Source: JACGMN01 sp964443855
GTDB lineage: Archaea; Halobacteriota; Syntropharchaeia; Alkanophagales; Methanospirareceae
Assembly (NCBI GenBank): GCA_964443855.1
Contig: CAYUEX010000054.1
Coordinates: 1-12,797, forward strand
Length of the DNA: 12,797 nt
Direction of reading: 5' to 3'
Part shown: one piece after another, positions 1 to 6,522 of the stretch
How the letters are laid out: each line of letters starts with the position of its first letter
Numbering within the stretch: position 1 is the stretch's first letter
Notes under the pieces: model-generated
What the model saw: the letters and a program-made list of their open reading frames with translations, nothing else
Told to the model about the DNA's origin: nothing
The model's database searches: none
Translations under genes and position numbers: made by a program

Positions 1-308
1 AGCAGTACGAAGGCCCCAAGCTCTTCATTGCGCTTTCACCATGCCCGCCCGGCTGGGCAACTGACCCTTCGTACTCGGTAAAGCTCGCGAAATTGGCGGT
101 TGATACGGGTGTATGGGCATTAAAAGAGGCGGTCTACGGGGAGATAACACATACGGTTGTTCCCAAGAGTTTGAAGCCGGTGGAAGATTACTTGAAGGAA
201 CAGGGACGATTCGCGCATCTTTTCAAACCGGTACGACAGGAAGAGACGTTAAAGAAGATACAGGAGATGGTAAATGCCTACTGGAAGGGACATCAGCTTC
301 TTCTTTAG
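1..308 (+). CDS. 2-oxoacid:ferredoxin oxidoreductase beta subunit, C-terminal end (POR/VOR type)
   Basis: This is the last 101 codons of a gene that begins left of the window; the frame is read from position 3 and ends at TAG 306-308. The visible part starts with a YEGPKLFIALSPCPPGW stretch, followed by PSYSVKLAKLAVDTGVW and a KPVEDYLKEQGRF segment. This order is characteristic of the C-terminal part of the thiamine-pyrophosphate beta subunit of pyruvate or 2-oxoisovalerate:ferredoxin oxidoreductases. That cytoplasmic complex converts a 2-oxoacid plus CoA to acyl-CoA, CO2 and reduced ferredoxin. The TPP-binding core lies outside the window, so substrate (pyruvate or branched-chain 2-oxoacid) cannot be decided. 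The gene overlaps the next one by 35 bp, so the two are surely co-transcribed. The enzyme that consumes its acyl-CoA product is encoded directly downstream. Confidence 0.85.
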   Translation, partial: QYEGPKLFIALSPCPPGWATDPSYSVKLAKLAVDTGVWALKEAVYGEITHTVVPKSLKPVEDYLKEQGRFAHLFKPVRQEETLKKIQEMVNAYWKGHQLLL

Positions 309-1650
309 CCCCAAATCAATTGCCATTGTCGGGGCATCACCCCGACAGGGCAAACCGTCTCATGTCATCGTGGAAAGCCTCAAGCGAATTGGTTACCCGG
401 GAGTTACCTACCTGGTAAATCCCAACTACGAATATATCGACGGTTCCCGGTGCTACCGTTCACTCAGCGAGATACAAGACAATATCGATGTGGCAATCTT
501 TGTGCTGCCTGCACCAACGGTCATAGAGATCCTGGAGCGCACGAACAATGTCAAGGGTGCCATTATCGTGAGTGCGGGTTTTAAGGAGACGGGCTCTGCG
601 GGAACGAAGTTGGAGGAAGCGCTCAAAGGAATTGGTGAGCGGAAAGGGATACGGATCATCGGTCCAAACTGTATGGGCATCTATGATGCGGTGTCCCGAA
701 TCGATACGTACTTTACACCGGAGGAGCGGGTGAGGAGACCGAACAGGGGCGGGCTTTCCATACTCACGCAGAGTGGTTCGTTTGCTGAACTAATCATGGA
801 TGAGATGGCATCAGAAGGTATTGGCGTTGCACGGATAGTGAGTTATGGGAACCGGGTTGACGTTGGGGAGACCGATTGTCTCAATTTCTTGATGGATGAC
901 GAGGCAACCAAGGTTGTTCTCATATACATGGAATCGGTAGATGATGGACGGCGGTTCGTCGAGGTTGCATCCCGTTGCACTGAGAAAAAGCCTGTTGTGG
1001 TCGTGAAGGTGGGTAAAAGAGAGGCGGGAATTTATGCTGCGCGATCCCATACAGGAGCGATATCCGGGCGGTATGAGCTCTATCGGGCTGCATTTAAAAA
1101 GGCGGGGATCATTGAGGTGGACGGCTACGAAGGATTGAAAGATGCCTGCAAGGTTTTGAATACCTATGATCTGATCGAGGGAAACCGGATTTTGATTGTG
1201 ACGGACGGCGGTGGCGTCGGAGTGAGCATGGCAGATGCCTGTGAAGATCTGGGACTCGAGGTGCGCGAACTTAGCGAAGAGATGAGAAAACGGCTGAGTG
1301 CACAACTGCCCGGGTTCTTCGCGACGGGTAATCCCATAGACCTGACCGGCAGTGTGACTGATGACGATTACGTTACCGCCCTCGAAGAGGGGTTGCGGGA
1401 TGCATTTGATGTCGTCATTGTTACTATTCTGTGGGGACCACCGAAACTCACCGAAAAGCTTGCCGATAAACTCAAAGCGGTCCGGGATAGCCACCAGAAA
1501 CCGATACTCATCTGCAGCCCCAGTAGTGGGTTTACACGGAGTATGGCCAAGCGTTTCGAGGACAATGGCATGCCCGTGTTTTTCACCCCTGAAAGTGCTG
1601 CGAGAGCGGCAGCCGTGCTGGCTGGCGGTAAGAAAGGGTCCAGAAAGTAA
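274..1650 (+). CDS. acdA: ADP-forming acyl-CoA (acetyl-CoA) synthetase, alpha subunit
   Basis: A 458-residue protein of the NDP-forming acyl-CoA synthetase family. With its beta partner it converts acyl-CoA, ADP and phosphate to the free acid, CoA and ATP, the main substrate-level phosphorylation step of many anaerobic archaea. The CoA-binding Rossmann domain opens with SIAIVGASPRQGKPSH (residues 15-30). A succinyl-CoA-ligase-like domain follows, with GPNCMGIYD near 130-138 and LTQSGSF near 164-170. The phosphorylated catalytic histidine is His259 in ARSHTGAISG. A third flavodoxin-like domain carries TDGGGVGV (310-317) and ends with GNPIDLTGS (352-360). The length fits a stand-alone alpha subunit rather than the 700-residue alpha-beta fusion. 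The ATG at 274 lies inside the preceding gene (35-bp overlap), and the next gene follows after 37 bp. The acyl group could be acetyl or branched-chain; isoenzymes differ and the sequence alone does not tell. Confidence 0.93.
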   Translation: MPTGRDISFFFSPKSIAIVGASPRQGKPSHVIVESLKRIGYPGVTYLVNPNYEYIDGSRCYRSLSEIQDNIDVAIFVLPAPTVIEILERTNNVKGAIIVSAGFKETGSAGTKLEEALKGIGERKGIRIIGPNCMGIYDAVSRIDTYFTPEERVRRPNRGGLSILTQSGSFAELIMDEMASEGIGVARIVSYGNRVDVGETDCLNFLMDDEATKVVLIYMESVDDGRRFVEVASRCTEKKPVVVVKVGKREAGIYAARSHTGAISGRYELYRAAFKKAGIIEVDGYEGLKDACKVLNTYDLIEGNRILIVTDGGGVGVSMADACEDLGLEVRELSEEMRKRLSAQLPGFFATGNPIDLTGSVTDDDYVTALEEGLRDAFDVVIVTILWGPPKLTEKLADKLKAVRDSHQKPILICSPSSGFTRSMAKRFEDNGMPVFFTPESAARAAAVLAGGKKGSRK

Positions 1651-1687
1651 ACATCCGCAGCGTGCAAGGTAAACCCTCAAACGTGAT

Positions 1688-2395
1688 GTGAAGATGAAGA
1701 AAGAAGAAGCAAAAACGCTCGTACAGCATGCTTTAGCCACTGGACGGCACGTGCTCCTTGAACCGGAGGCAAAAGCCCTGGTAGCGGCATGGGGCATCCA
1801 GGTGCCCAATTCAGTCTTAATCGATGGAGGAGAGGATGCTGTAGTTGCGTCCACTGCACTTACGCCCCCGCTTGTGCTCAAAGTGGTCTCACAAGACATC
1901 ATTCATAAACGAGACGTCGGTGGCGTGATAACAAATCTAAAAGAGGGCGAAGAAGTACGCAAAGCTTTGAGGGAGATGAAGAAGACTCTTACAGAAAATG
2001 TCCCAACGGCACGGCTCGAGGGATTTCTTTTGGAGGAGATGATCCCGACGGGGATCGAGCTGATACTAGGGGGCTTGCGGGACCCGCAATTTGGTCCTGC
2101 GGTTATGTTCGGCACAGGAGGCTTTGCGGTGGAACTCGTTCGCGATGTGAGCTTCAGACTTGCCCCCCTTAACAAGGAAGAGGTTTTTGACATGATGCGG
2201 GAGGTAAAGAGCTATCCTCTCCTGACAGGGTTCCGAGGTTCGAAGCCTGTTGACTTAGAACAACTGGCTTCCATCGTAATGAAGCTGTCGGATATCTTAC
2301 TGGAGATCGAAGCGATAAAAGAGATAGAAATAAACCCGCTCGTGGTTTCTGAAGAGGGGGCAGTGGCCGTGGATGCGAGAGTAGTGTTGCAATGA
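1688..2395 (+). CDS. acdB: ADP-forming acyl-CoA (acetyl-CoA) synthetase, beta subunit
   Basis: A 235-residue ATP-grasp protein, the nucleotide-binding partner of the alpha subunit just upstream. The N-terminal part ends in PLVLKVVSQDIIHKRDVGGV, the family hallmark. The histidine in IIHKRDVGGV corresponds to the second phosphohistidine that relays phosphate to ADP. LEEMIPTGIELILGG (about 114-128) and FGPAVMFGTGG (134-144) form the ATP-grasp core, and IKEIEINPLVV near the C-terminus supplies the metal-binding acidic and Asn residues. The start is either GTG 1688 or ATG 1694. Neither has a strong ribosome-binding site; the ATG start would number the histidine 71, as reported for characterised archaeal beta subunits, so I slightly prefer 1694. 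It is co-transcribed with the alpha gene. Separate alpha and beta genes resemble the Pyrococcus-type enzymes rather than the fused form. Confidence 0.93.
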   Translation: MKMKKEEAKTLVQHALATGRHVLLEPEAKALVAAWGIQVPNSVLIDGGEDAVVASTALTPPLVLKVVSQDIIHKRDVGGVITNLKEGEEVRKALREMKKTLTENVPTARLEGFLLEEMIPTGIELILGGLRDPQFGPAVMFGTGGFAVELVRDVSFRLAPLNKEEVFDMMREVKSYPLLTGFRGSKPVDLEQLASIVMKLSDILLEIEAIKEIEINPLVVSEEGAVAVDARVVLQ

Positions 2396-2450
2396 TCGTA
2401 GCACTCCAAAGGGACAAGCTTAACGAGCTGTGACCGAGGGAAAACATTTC

Positions 2451-2460
2451 AAATATAATA
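2451..2460 (+). promoter_or_regulatory. Candidate TATA box for the amino acid dehydrogenase gene
   Basis: AAATATAATA follows an A-rich stretch resembling a BRE and lies about 50 bp before the ATG at 2506. Transcription would start near 2482, ahead of the GAGGGG ribosome-binding site at 2493-2498. The 110-bp gap after acdB and this box suggest the dehydrogenase can be transcribed separately from the acd operon. This is pattern evidence only. Confidence 0.35.
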
Positions 2461-2505
2461 AGAACGTAAGAGAAAGGTAGATGCATGCAAGCGAGGGGAT
2501 AGCAG

Positions 2506-3639
2506 ATGGAAGATATTTTTAGATTCATGGACGAGTTAGGGCCGGCCAAGATCATTCACGTGTACGAGCCTTCGGTTGGGCTCCGGGGAGCTCTGGTGGT
2601 GGACAATGTAGCCCGAGGCCCTGCTATCGGTGGATTGCGGATGGGCCCTGACGTGTGTACCGAAGAATGTTACCGGCTGGCGCGTGCGATGACGTTGAAG
2701 AACGCGGCTGCCGATCTGCCTCATGGCGGTGGTAAGTCAGTGATTTACGCTGATCCGAAGATGCCGAAAAAAGATAAGGAGCAGTTGATTCGTGCATTCG
2801 CCAGTTCATTGCGGGAAATTAAGGAGTATATTTTTGGTCCGGACATGGGCACCGATGAGGAGTGCATGGCCTGGATAAAGGATGAGATCGGCCGTGCGGT
2901 AGGATTACCCACGGACTTCGGTGGCATCCCCCTCGACGAGGTCGGAGCGACGGCATGGGGCCTCACGCACGCCACAGAAGTTGCCATCGAGTATTGCGAT
3001 TTCGCTCTGGAAGGTGCGCGCGTTGTTGTCCAAGGCTTCGGTGCCGTGGGCAAACACGCTGCTCGCTTCCTCACCGAAAAGGGTGCCGTGCTGGTGGGTG
3101 CCGCGGATTCCCGAGGGACGATCTACAATTCTCAGGGGCTTGATGTCAACGCTTTGATCGAGCTGAAACAGGCGGGCAAGAGTGTGGCCGATTACACTGA
3201 TGGCAAAAAGCTTGCCCGTGACGTAGTGGTCGACCTCGAGTGCGATATCTGGATCCCGGCGGCGCAGCCCGACGTGATTGACGAGCGTAACGTAACCCGA
3301 TTGAAGACCAAGCTGGTGGTCGAGGGTGCTAACATTCCTATCACCTGCGGTGCGGAAAAACATCTTCACGATAATGGAGTGATTGTTCTTCCTGATTTTA
3401 TCGCCAATGCGGGTGGCGTGATCTGCGCGGCCATGGAGTACCAGGGTGCGTCACAGACCGCGGCATTCCATGCCATCGAGGAGAAGCTGCGTCGCAATAC
3501 CAAGCAGATGCTGGAGAATGCGACCACGAAAGGGATACAGCCCCGGGAAGCAGCCAGAGGCATCGCCGTACAGCGACTGAAGAAATGCATGGGCTATCGA
3601 CGCTGGTCGCTGTTCTCATCGGCGCCCGGGTTCGTGTAG
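2506..3639 (+). CDS. Glu/Leu/Phe/Val dehydrogenase family protein, probably acting on a hydrophobic amino acid
   Basis: A 377-residue NAD(P)-dependent amino acid dehydrogenase that oxidatively deaminates an L-amino acid to the 2-oxoacid and ammonia. The N-terminal dimerisation domain carries GPAIGGLRM (38-46), substrate-binding Lys65 in TLKNAA and catalytic Lys77 in HGGGKSVI. Asp113 in GPDMGT is also conserved. The Rossmann domain has GFGAVG (177-182), with Asp201 after the second strand favouring NAD. NAGGVICAAME (301-311) and the terminal YRRWSLFSSAPGFV complete the family pattern. Length matches leucine dehydrogenases (about 365) better than glutamate dehydrogenases (about 415-450). The Lys of the glutamate dehydrogenase KGGLR motif is Ile41 here, and the Ser that also binds the gamma-carboxylate is Ala308. 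A glutamate dehydrogenase label would therefore be doubtful. GAGGGG at 2493-2498, 7 nt before the ATG, supports the start. Its product would feed the upstream 2-oxoacid oxidoreductase. Confidence 0.88.
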   Translation: MEDIFRFMDELGPAKIIHVYEPSVGLRGALVVDNVARGPAIGGLRMGPDVCTEECYRLARAMTLKNAAADLPHGGGKSVIYADPKMPKKDKEQLIRAFASSLREIKEYIFGPDMGTDEECMAWIKDEIGRAVGLPTDFGGIPLDEVGATAWGLTHATEVAIEYCDFALEGARVVVQGFGAVGKHAARFLTEKGAVLVGAADSRGTIYNSQGLDVNALIELKQAGKSVADYTDGKKLARDVVVDLECDIWIPAAQPDVIDERNVTRLKTKLVVEGANIPITCGAEKHLHDNGVIVLPDFIANAGGVICAAMEYQGASQTAAFHAIEEKLRRNTKQMLENATTKGIQPREAARGIAVQRLKKCMGYRRWSLFSSAPGFV

Positions 3640-3692
3640 CACAACGTAACGGTTCGCAAACAGGAGTCTTGCACTGGTATAATGATATGGAT

Positions 3693-3765
3693 AACCGCTT
3701 TAAAAAAACCGGCTTTGCTCATAAAGTCGTGCTTTCTTTGATTTTAGTTCAAAGCAAAAGCGGTT
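3693..3765 (+). repeat. Long imperfect hairpin left of the restriction-modification island
   Basis: Three nested complementary pairs are visible. AACCGCTTT (3693-3701) pairs with AAAGCGGTT (3757-3765), GCTTTG (3712-3717) with CAAAGC (3750-3755), and TAAAGTC (3722-3728) with GATTTTA (3740-3746, one G-U). The loop is 11 nt and a 10-nt A-rich bulge lies on the left arm. The right arm (3737-3762) is closely related to a sequence at 6134-6163 on the far side of the island. It lies 53 bp after the dehydrogenase stop and is followed by a T-rich stretch, so it could also act as a terminator. The alternative is a small mobile or boundary repeat. Confidence 0.55.
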
Positions 3766-3769
3766 AATC

Positions 3770-3777
3770 TTTTATGT
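3770..3777 (+). promoter_or_regulatory. Candidate TATA box for the endonuclease gene
   Basis: TTTTATGT, immediately after the hairpin, is placed so that transcription would begin near 3800, just before the ATG at 3808. That would give a nearly leaderless message. A ribosome-binding-like AGGGG lies at 3791-3795, which would require a start further upstream. Weak evidence. Confidence 0.28.
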
Positions 3778-3807
3778 AAAGAAGGTTAATAGGGGTTATC
3801 GTTTGAC

Positions 3808-4437
3808 ATGGAGGTAGTAGATACAATAAATCTTGAACTACATACTTTTCATTCGCCCGAATTCATAAGCGTTGTAAATGCAGCGATTGATTTTTTTAAT
3901 AACACACCTATACAGAGACTACCGCCACCTAAGAGTTTTTTGGGTCCCGGAGTATATAGCTTATATTATGTTGGTGATTTCTCGCTATATAGAGGGATTG
4001 TTGAAAAGAATAAGAGTCATTGTTTAGAGCCGATATATGTTGGTAAAGCGGTACCCCCGGGATGGAGAACTGCTCGTGTAAGAAATTCTTCTTCAAAAAC
4101 ACTTTACGGAAGATTGCGAGAACATATGCGTAGCATTGAGGGGGTACAGAATCTAGAAGTAGAAGACTTCCGATGTCGTTTCATGATCCTCCAAAATATT
4201 GAGGTAGATCTTATCGTGCCTGTAGAGGCTGAATTAATACGAAAATATTCACCACTTTGGAATACTATTGTTGATGGTTTTGGCAACCATGATCCGGGTT
4301 CTGGAAGATATAATCAGGCAAAGTCAGAATGGGATGTACTTCATCCAGGACGATCGTGGGCGGATAAATTAACCGGAGTGGCACCAAGAATGGAGGATAT
4401 TAGAGAGCAGATAAAAATGCATCTGAATAAATCATGA
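3808..4437 (+). CDS. Eco29kI-like GIY-YIG type II restriction endonuclease
   Basis: A 209-residue protein (Eco29kI has 214) with the full GIY-YIG restriction-enzyme layout. GVYSLYYVG carries Tyr50, and PIYVGKAVPPGW carries Tyr77 and the insertion typical of the Eco29kI group. LYGRLREH carries Arg102 and His106, the VPVEAELI segment the metal-binding Glu140, and SPLWN Asn152. These have the same spacing as the Eco29kI residues Y49, Y76, R104, H108, E142 and N154. DGFGNHDPGSGRY and SEWDVLHPGRSWA at the C-terminus also match the group. Eco29kI cuts CCGCGG; the same site here is likely but unproven. The gene is AT-rich compared with the catabolic genes to its left, consistent with transfer. It ends tail-to-tail with the methyltransferase gene with a 6-bp overlap (4432-4437), so endonuclease and methylase are not one transcript. 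Confidence 0.9.
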   Translation: MEVVDTINLELHTFHSPEFISVVNAAIDFFNNTPIQRLPPPKSFLGPGVYSLYYVGDFSLYRGIVEKNKSHCLEPIYVGKAVPPGWRTARVRNSSSKTLYGRLREHMRSIEGVQNLEVEDFRCRFMILQNIEVDLIVPVEAELIRKYSPLWNTIVDGFGNHDPGSGRYNQAKSEWDVLHPGRSWADKLTGVAPRMEDIREQIKMHLNKS

Positions 4438-5793
4438 TTTTCTTAATTCGACTACAGCCTCATATAAACCTTGCTTATCTGGTGACTTTCCTACACGCAC
4501 TGTTGAATTAATTATACTCGTACCAACCCTTGCTTGTCTGGGGATATGTATCTTTACCAGTTCTAAACCAACAATCTCAGCAATTTTCCCGAAATAATAA
4601 TCAGTTGGTATTTGAATTCCTTGCAGTATGCTATTTCCTATCACAACAAGAGCTGTACCACCGGATTTTAGACAATACATAATTCCTTCTGCAAATAGAT
4701 AGCAGTCATTGAAGTATGATGCCGCATAGTTAGCCCATCCATTCCCTCCATACACTCCTTTTCTTGGATTCTTGCTTCTAATTAGTTGTAAGCGTTCTTC
4801 AAGATCTGTATTAGGTAACGAAAATTTCAAATCAATTAGTTTTTCTTCACGTACTGTCTGCCAATATTTCCCAAAATTGGCTTGCTCAAGAGGTTTAAAT
4901 TCTTTTGTTGAATTTGCGAAACCTAGCCAATAAAGTTGTGGGCGAGTATTTCTATTATAATGATAATTATTTAGGTATGGGGGTGATGTTATCACAAGAT
5001 CAATTATTTCTGGATTGACGTAATACTCATATTTAAAGAAAGAGTCGTTGATTATCTTTATATCGGGAATTTCTTTTTTGTATAATTGCGTTTTTACCCA
5101 TTTAATGTCTTTAAGCATCTCATCTAATTTTTCAAGAATCACTCTATCTACAGGGAAATCTTCAATGTCTTTTTTCCCAGAGCTTTTTCTTCGCCCTAGA
5201 CTTGGCTCATATGAATAATTGGAGTACCGAACCATTGTGGAAGCAAAAGCAAGTCTAAATAGATCCTTGATCGGATCCTGGGAAATGTTCTTAATATAAT
5301 CTTGGAGTATCAAGACTTTCTTAAGTACTTTAGGACTGTAGAACATTCCTCTTGTTTTGAAACCTCTTGGTTGGCTGCTATCTGATTTGTAATTTGAAAA
5401 GATAGCGTGACTAAAGAATTGCCGGAATTCACACATATTTTCTTCTAACTCATGGATGTCTATCGTGTGCGCACTCGCTTTTACATTACATGCGAATGCC
5501 GCATAGGGATTAATCTCAAAACCAATAGAATGATGTTCGCTCAATAGAGCTTCAACTAATGTTGTGCCAACACCCGAAAAAGGATCTAATACGTAGCCTT
5601 TGTTTCTAGAATATTCCTGTAGAGCACTTTTTACAAAACCAGAAGAGAAACCAGCTATCCAAGGAACCCATCTATGAATAGGTATAGTCTTATTCTCTGC
5701 AAAAGCAGGATCTTTGAATGTAAAATGGTTATTGTTCCTCTTGGGAGATGTTAGCTCACTAATTTTTTCGGGAAGAGTGATTTGTTTGCTCAT
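4432..5793 (-). CDS. Site-specific DNA methyltransferase, amino (N4-cytosine/N6-adenine) type
   Basis: A 453-residue S-adenosylmethionine-dependent DNA methylase. Motif order is a motif X-like IHRWVPWIAGFSSGFV (39-54), motif I DPFSGVGTT (70-78) for SAM binding, then catalytic motif IV TSPPY (269-273). A later GGTALVVIGNS (378-388) looks like the last core strand region. TSPPY marks an exocyclic-amino methylase, most often N4-cytosine, and excludes the C5-cytosine class, whose catalytic motif is PCQ. The region of about 200 residues between motifs I and IV probably contains target recognition. It overlaps the endonuclease tail-to-tail by 6 bp. Its ATG overlaps the stop of the AbrB-like gene by 4 bp (ATGA, 5790-5793), so its translation is probably coupled to that gene. 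It is presumed to protect host sites from the adjacent endonuclease. Base composition is AT-rich like the endonuclease. Confidence 0.9.
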   Translation of the reverse strand: MSKQITLPEKISELTSPKRNNNHFTFKDPAFAENKTIPIHRWVPWIAGFSSGFVKSALQEYSRNKGYVLDPFSGVGTTLVEALLSEHHSIGFEINPYAAFACNVKASAHTIDIHELEENMCEFRQFFSHAIFSNYKSDSSQPRGFKTRGMFYSPKVLKKVLILQDYIKNISQDPIKDLFRLAFASTMVRYSNYSYEPSLGRRKSSGKKDIEDFPVDRVILEKLDEMLKDIKWVKTQLYKKEIPDIKIINDSFFKYEYYVNPEIIDLVITSPPYLNNYHYNRNTRPQLYWLGFANSTKEFKPLEQANFGKYWQTVREEKLIDLKFSLPNTDLEERLQLIRSKNPRKGVYGGNGWANYAASYFNDCYLFAEGIMYCLKSGGTALVVIGNSILQGIQIPTDYYFGKIAEIVGLELVKIHIPRQARVGTSIINSTVRVGKSPDKQGLYEAVVELRKS

Positions 5794-5993
5794 TCTACAT
5801 CTCTTTTTTTCTTCTTTAAAGGCGTGACGATTATCTCAAATTCATCTTTCTTCTTCGCCTTTATCTCCCACTGCAACATATCGCCTTCTTCCAGCTTGAA
5901 CTGCCTCGTTACCATCACCGGAACGGTTGTACGAAGTGATTTGCTTTTGGCTGTAGCCGCATGCAAGGTTGTTTTATCGGGCATTCTAACCAT
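5790..5993 (-). CDS. AbrB/SpoVT-type small DNA-binding protein coupled to the methyltransferase
   Basis: A 67-residue protein with the swapped-hairpin AbrB pattern SKSLRTTVPVMVTRQFKLEEGDMLQWEI (about residues 17-44) and a lysine-rich tail. Such proteins bind DNA as dimers and act as transcription regulators or as antitoxins. No toxin gene is adjacent. Instead the next gene on the strand is the methyltransferase, overlapping by 4 bp. A role as the control protein of the restriction-modification system is therefore an attractive inference. GGTGAG at 5999-6004, 5 nt before the ATG 5993, supports the start. A perfect 6-bp inverted repeat lies 30-50 bp upstream over the likely TATA box, suggesting self-regulation. 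An orphan antitoxin remains possible. Confidence 0.75.
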   Translation of the reverse strand: MVRMPDKTTLHAATAKSKSLRTTVPVMVTRQFKLEEGDMLQWEIKAKKKDEFEIIVTPLKKKKRDVE

Positions 5994-6022
5994 ATATTCT
6001 CACCGCTACTTTATAAGACTTT

Positions 6023-6042
6023 TAGGTATTTAAAGTTACCTA
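6023..6042 (-). promoter_or_regulatory. Inverted repeat over the putative abrB-methyltransferase promoter
   Basis: TAGGTA (6023-6028) and TACCTA (6037-6042) are perfect inverted repeats separated by 8 nt. On the minus strand the spacer reads ACTTTAAA and with its flank forms a TTTAAATA-like TATA candidate about 35 bp before the abrB ATG at 5993. A protein dimer bound here would block the basal promoter. The coupled AbrB-like protein is the obvious candidate ligand. Binding is inferred, not shown. Confidence 0.45.
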
Positions 6043-6133
6043 TTTTTTGTCAATAATTTTACCGATAAAAGGGGCTGCTAACGCTTCGAGAAATCGGAGA
6101 TTAAATCAAGCTGCTCCTAAAGGCTGACGATTT

Positions 6134-6163
6134 TTTGACTTTAGTAGCAAAGCCAAAAAAGCG
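6134..6163 (+). repeat. Right-side copy of the island-flanking repeat
   Basis: This 30-bp segment aligns with 3737-3762 in the same orientation. The blocks TTTGA, TTTAGT, CAAAGC and AAAAGCG are shared in order, with two mismatches and two small gaps. Local complementarity with upstream sequence (CGCTT 6082-6086 with AAGCG 6159-6163; TAAAG 6118-6122 with CTTTA 6139-6143) hints at a degenerate hairpin like the left one. The two copies bracket the endonuclease, methyltransferase and abrB genes. A further small stem, GCGAAA/TTTCGC (6161-6175), follows. The alignment was done by eye. Confidence 0.45.
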
Positions 6164-6241
6164 AAAAGCTTTCGCCTACCTTATGCCAATTAATATCTGG
6201 CAGGTTTCGTATTGAGTACGGGTGTGGTTGCAGCTGTAACT

Positions 6242-6415
6242 CTACTCCCCCCGCTGCCACAACCTTTTCTCTTTCAGCGTTTCGATCACCGCTTACTTTC
6301 GCTCGAACTTCAGGGTTCTGAGCGTTTTACGCTTAATTTTACCACTGATCGTCTTGGGCAGCTCTTTTACAAATTCAATCTCGCGCGGATACTTATAGGG
6401 CGCGGTTATCCGTTT
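6242..6415 (-). pseudogene. Decayed duplicate of the acyl-CoA synthetase 3' end
   Basis: These 174 bp align without gaps, at about 93% identity (some 12 mismatches), with 7006-7179, the last 57 codons and stop of the intact acyl-CoA synthetase gene. The copied part begins at Lys502 and includes the catalytic PKTISGKIKRK segment. Read in the parental frame it runs to KFERK and then meets TAA (6293-6295) where the intact gene has AGA. After that stop the frame stays open to a TAG at the exact position of the parental TAA. There is no sequence for the first 501 residues, so it cannot encode a working enzyme. Homology ends abruptly at 6415/6416, marking a recombination junction next to the hicBA module. 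Confidence 0.9.
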
Positions 6416-6522
6416 AGGTACAGAAATCAGTAAACCTGAAGTATAATCTAAACACGCGGCATGTAGGGGCATAGAGGTGTGGTTGAAACTTAACATATCC
6501 AAACAGCATAAAGGAGATATAT

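Noticed and set aside
811..1902. A 363-codon open frame on the minus strand across acdA and acdB
   Set aside because: It is antisense to two strongly recognised genes, has low-complexity serine- and arginine-rich composition and matches no family pattern.
3693..3765. The left hairpin as an integron attC site
   Set aside because: The ends AACC/GGTT loosely recall attC, but the GTTRRRY core is not met, no integrase gene is present, and the right copy does not keep these ends.
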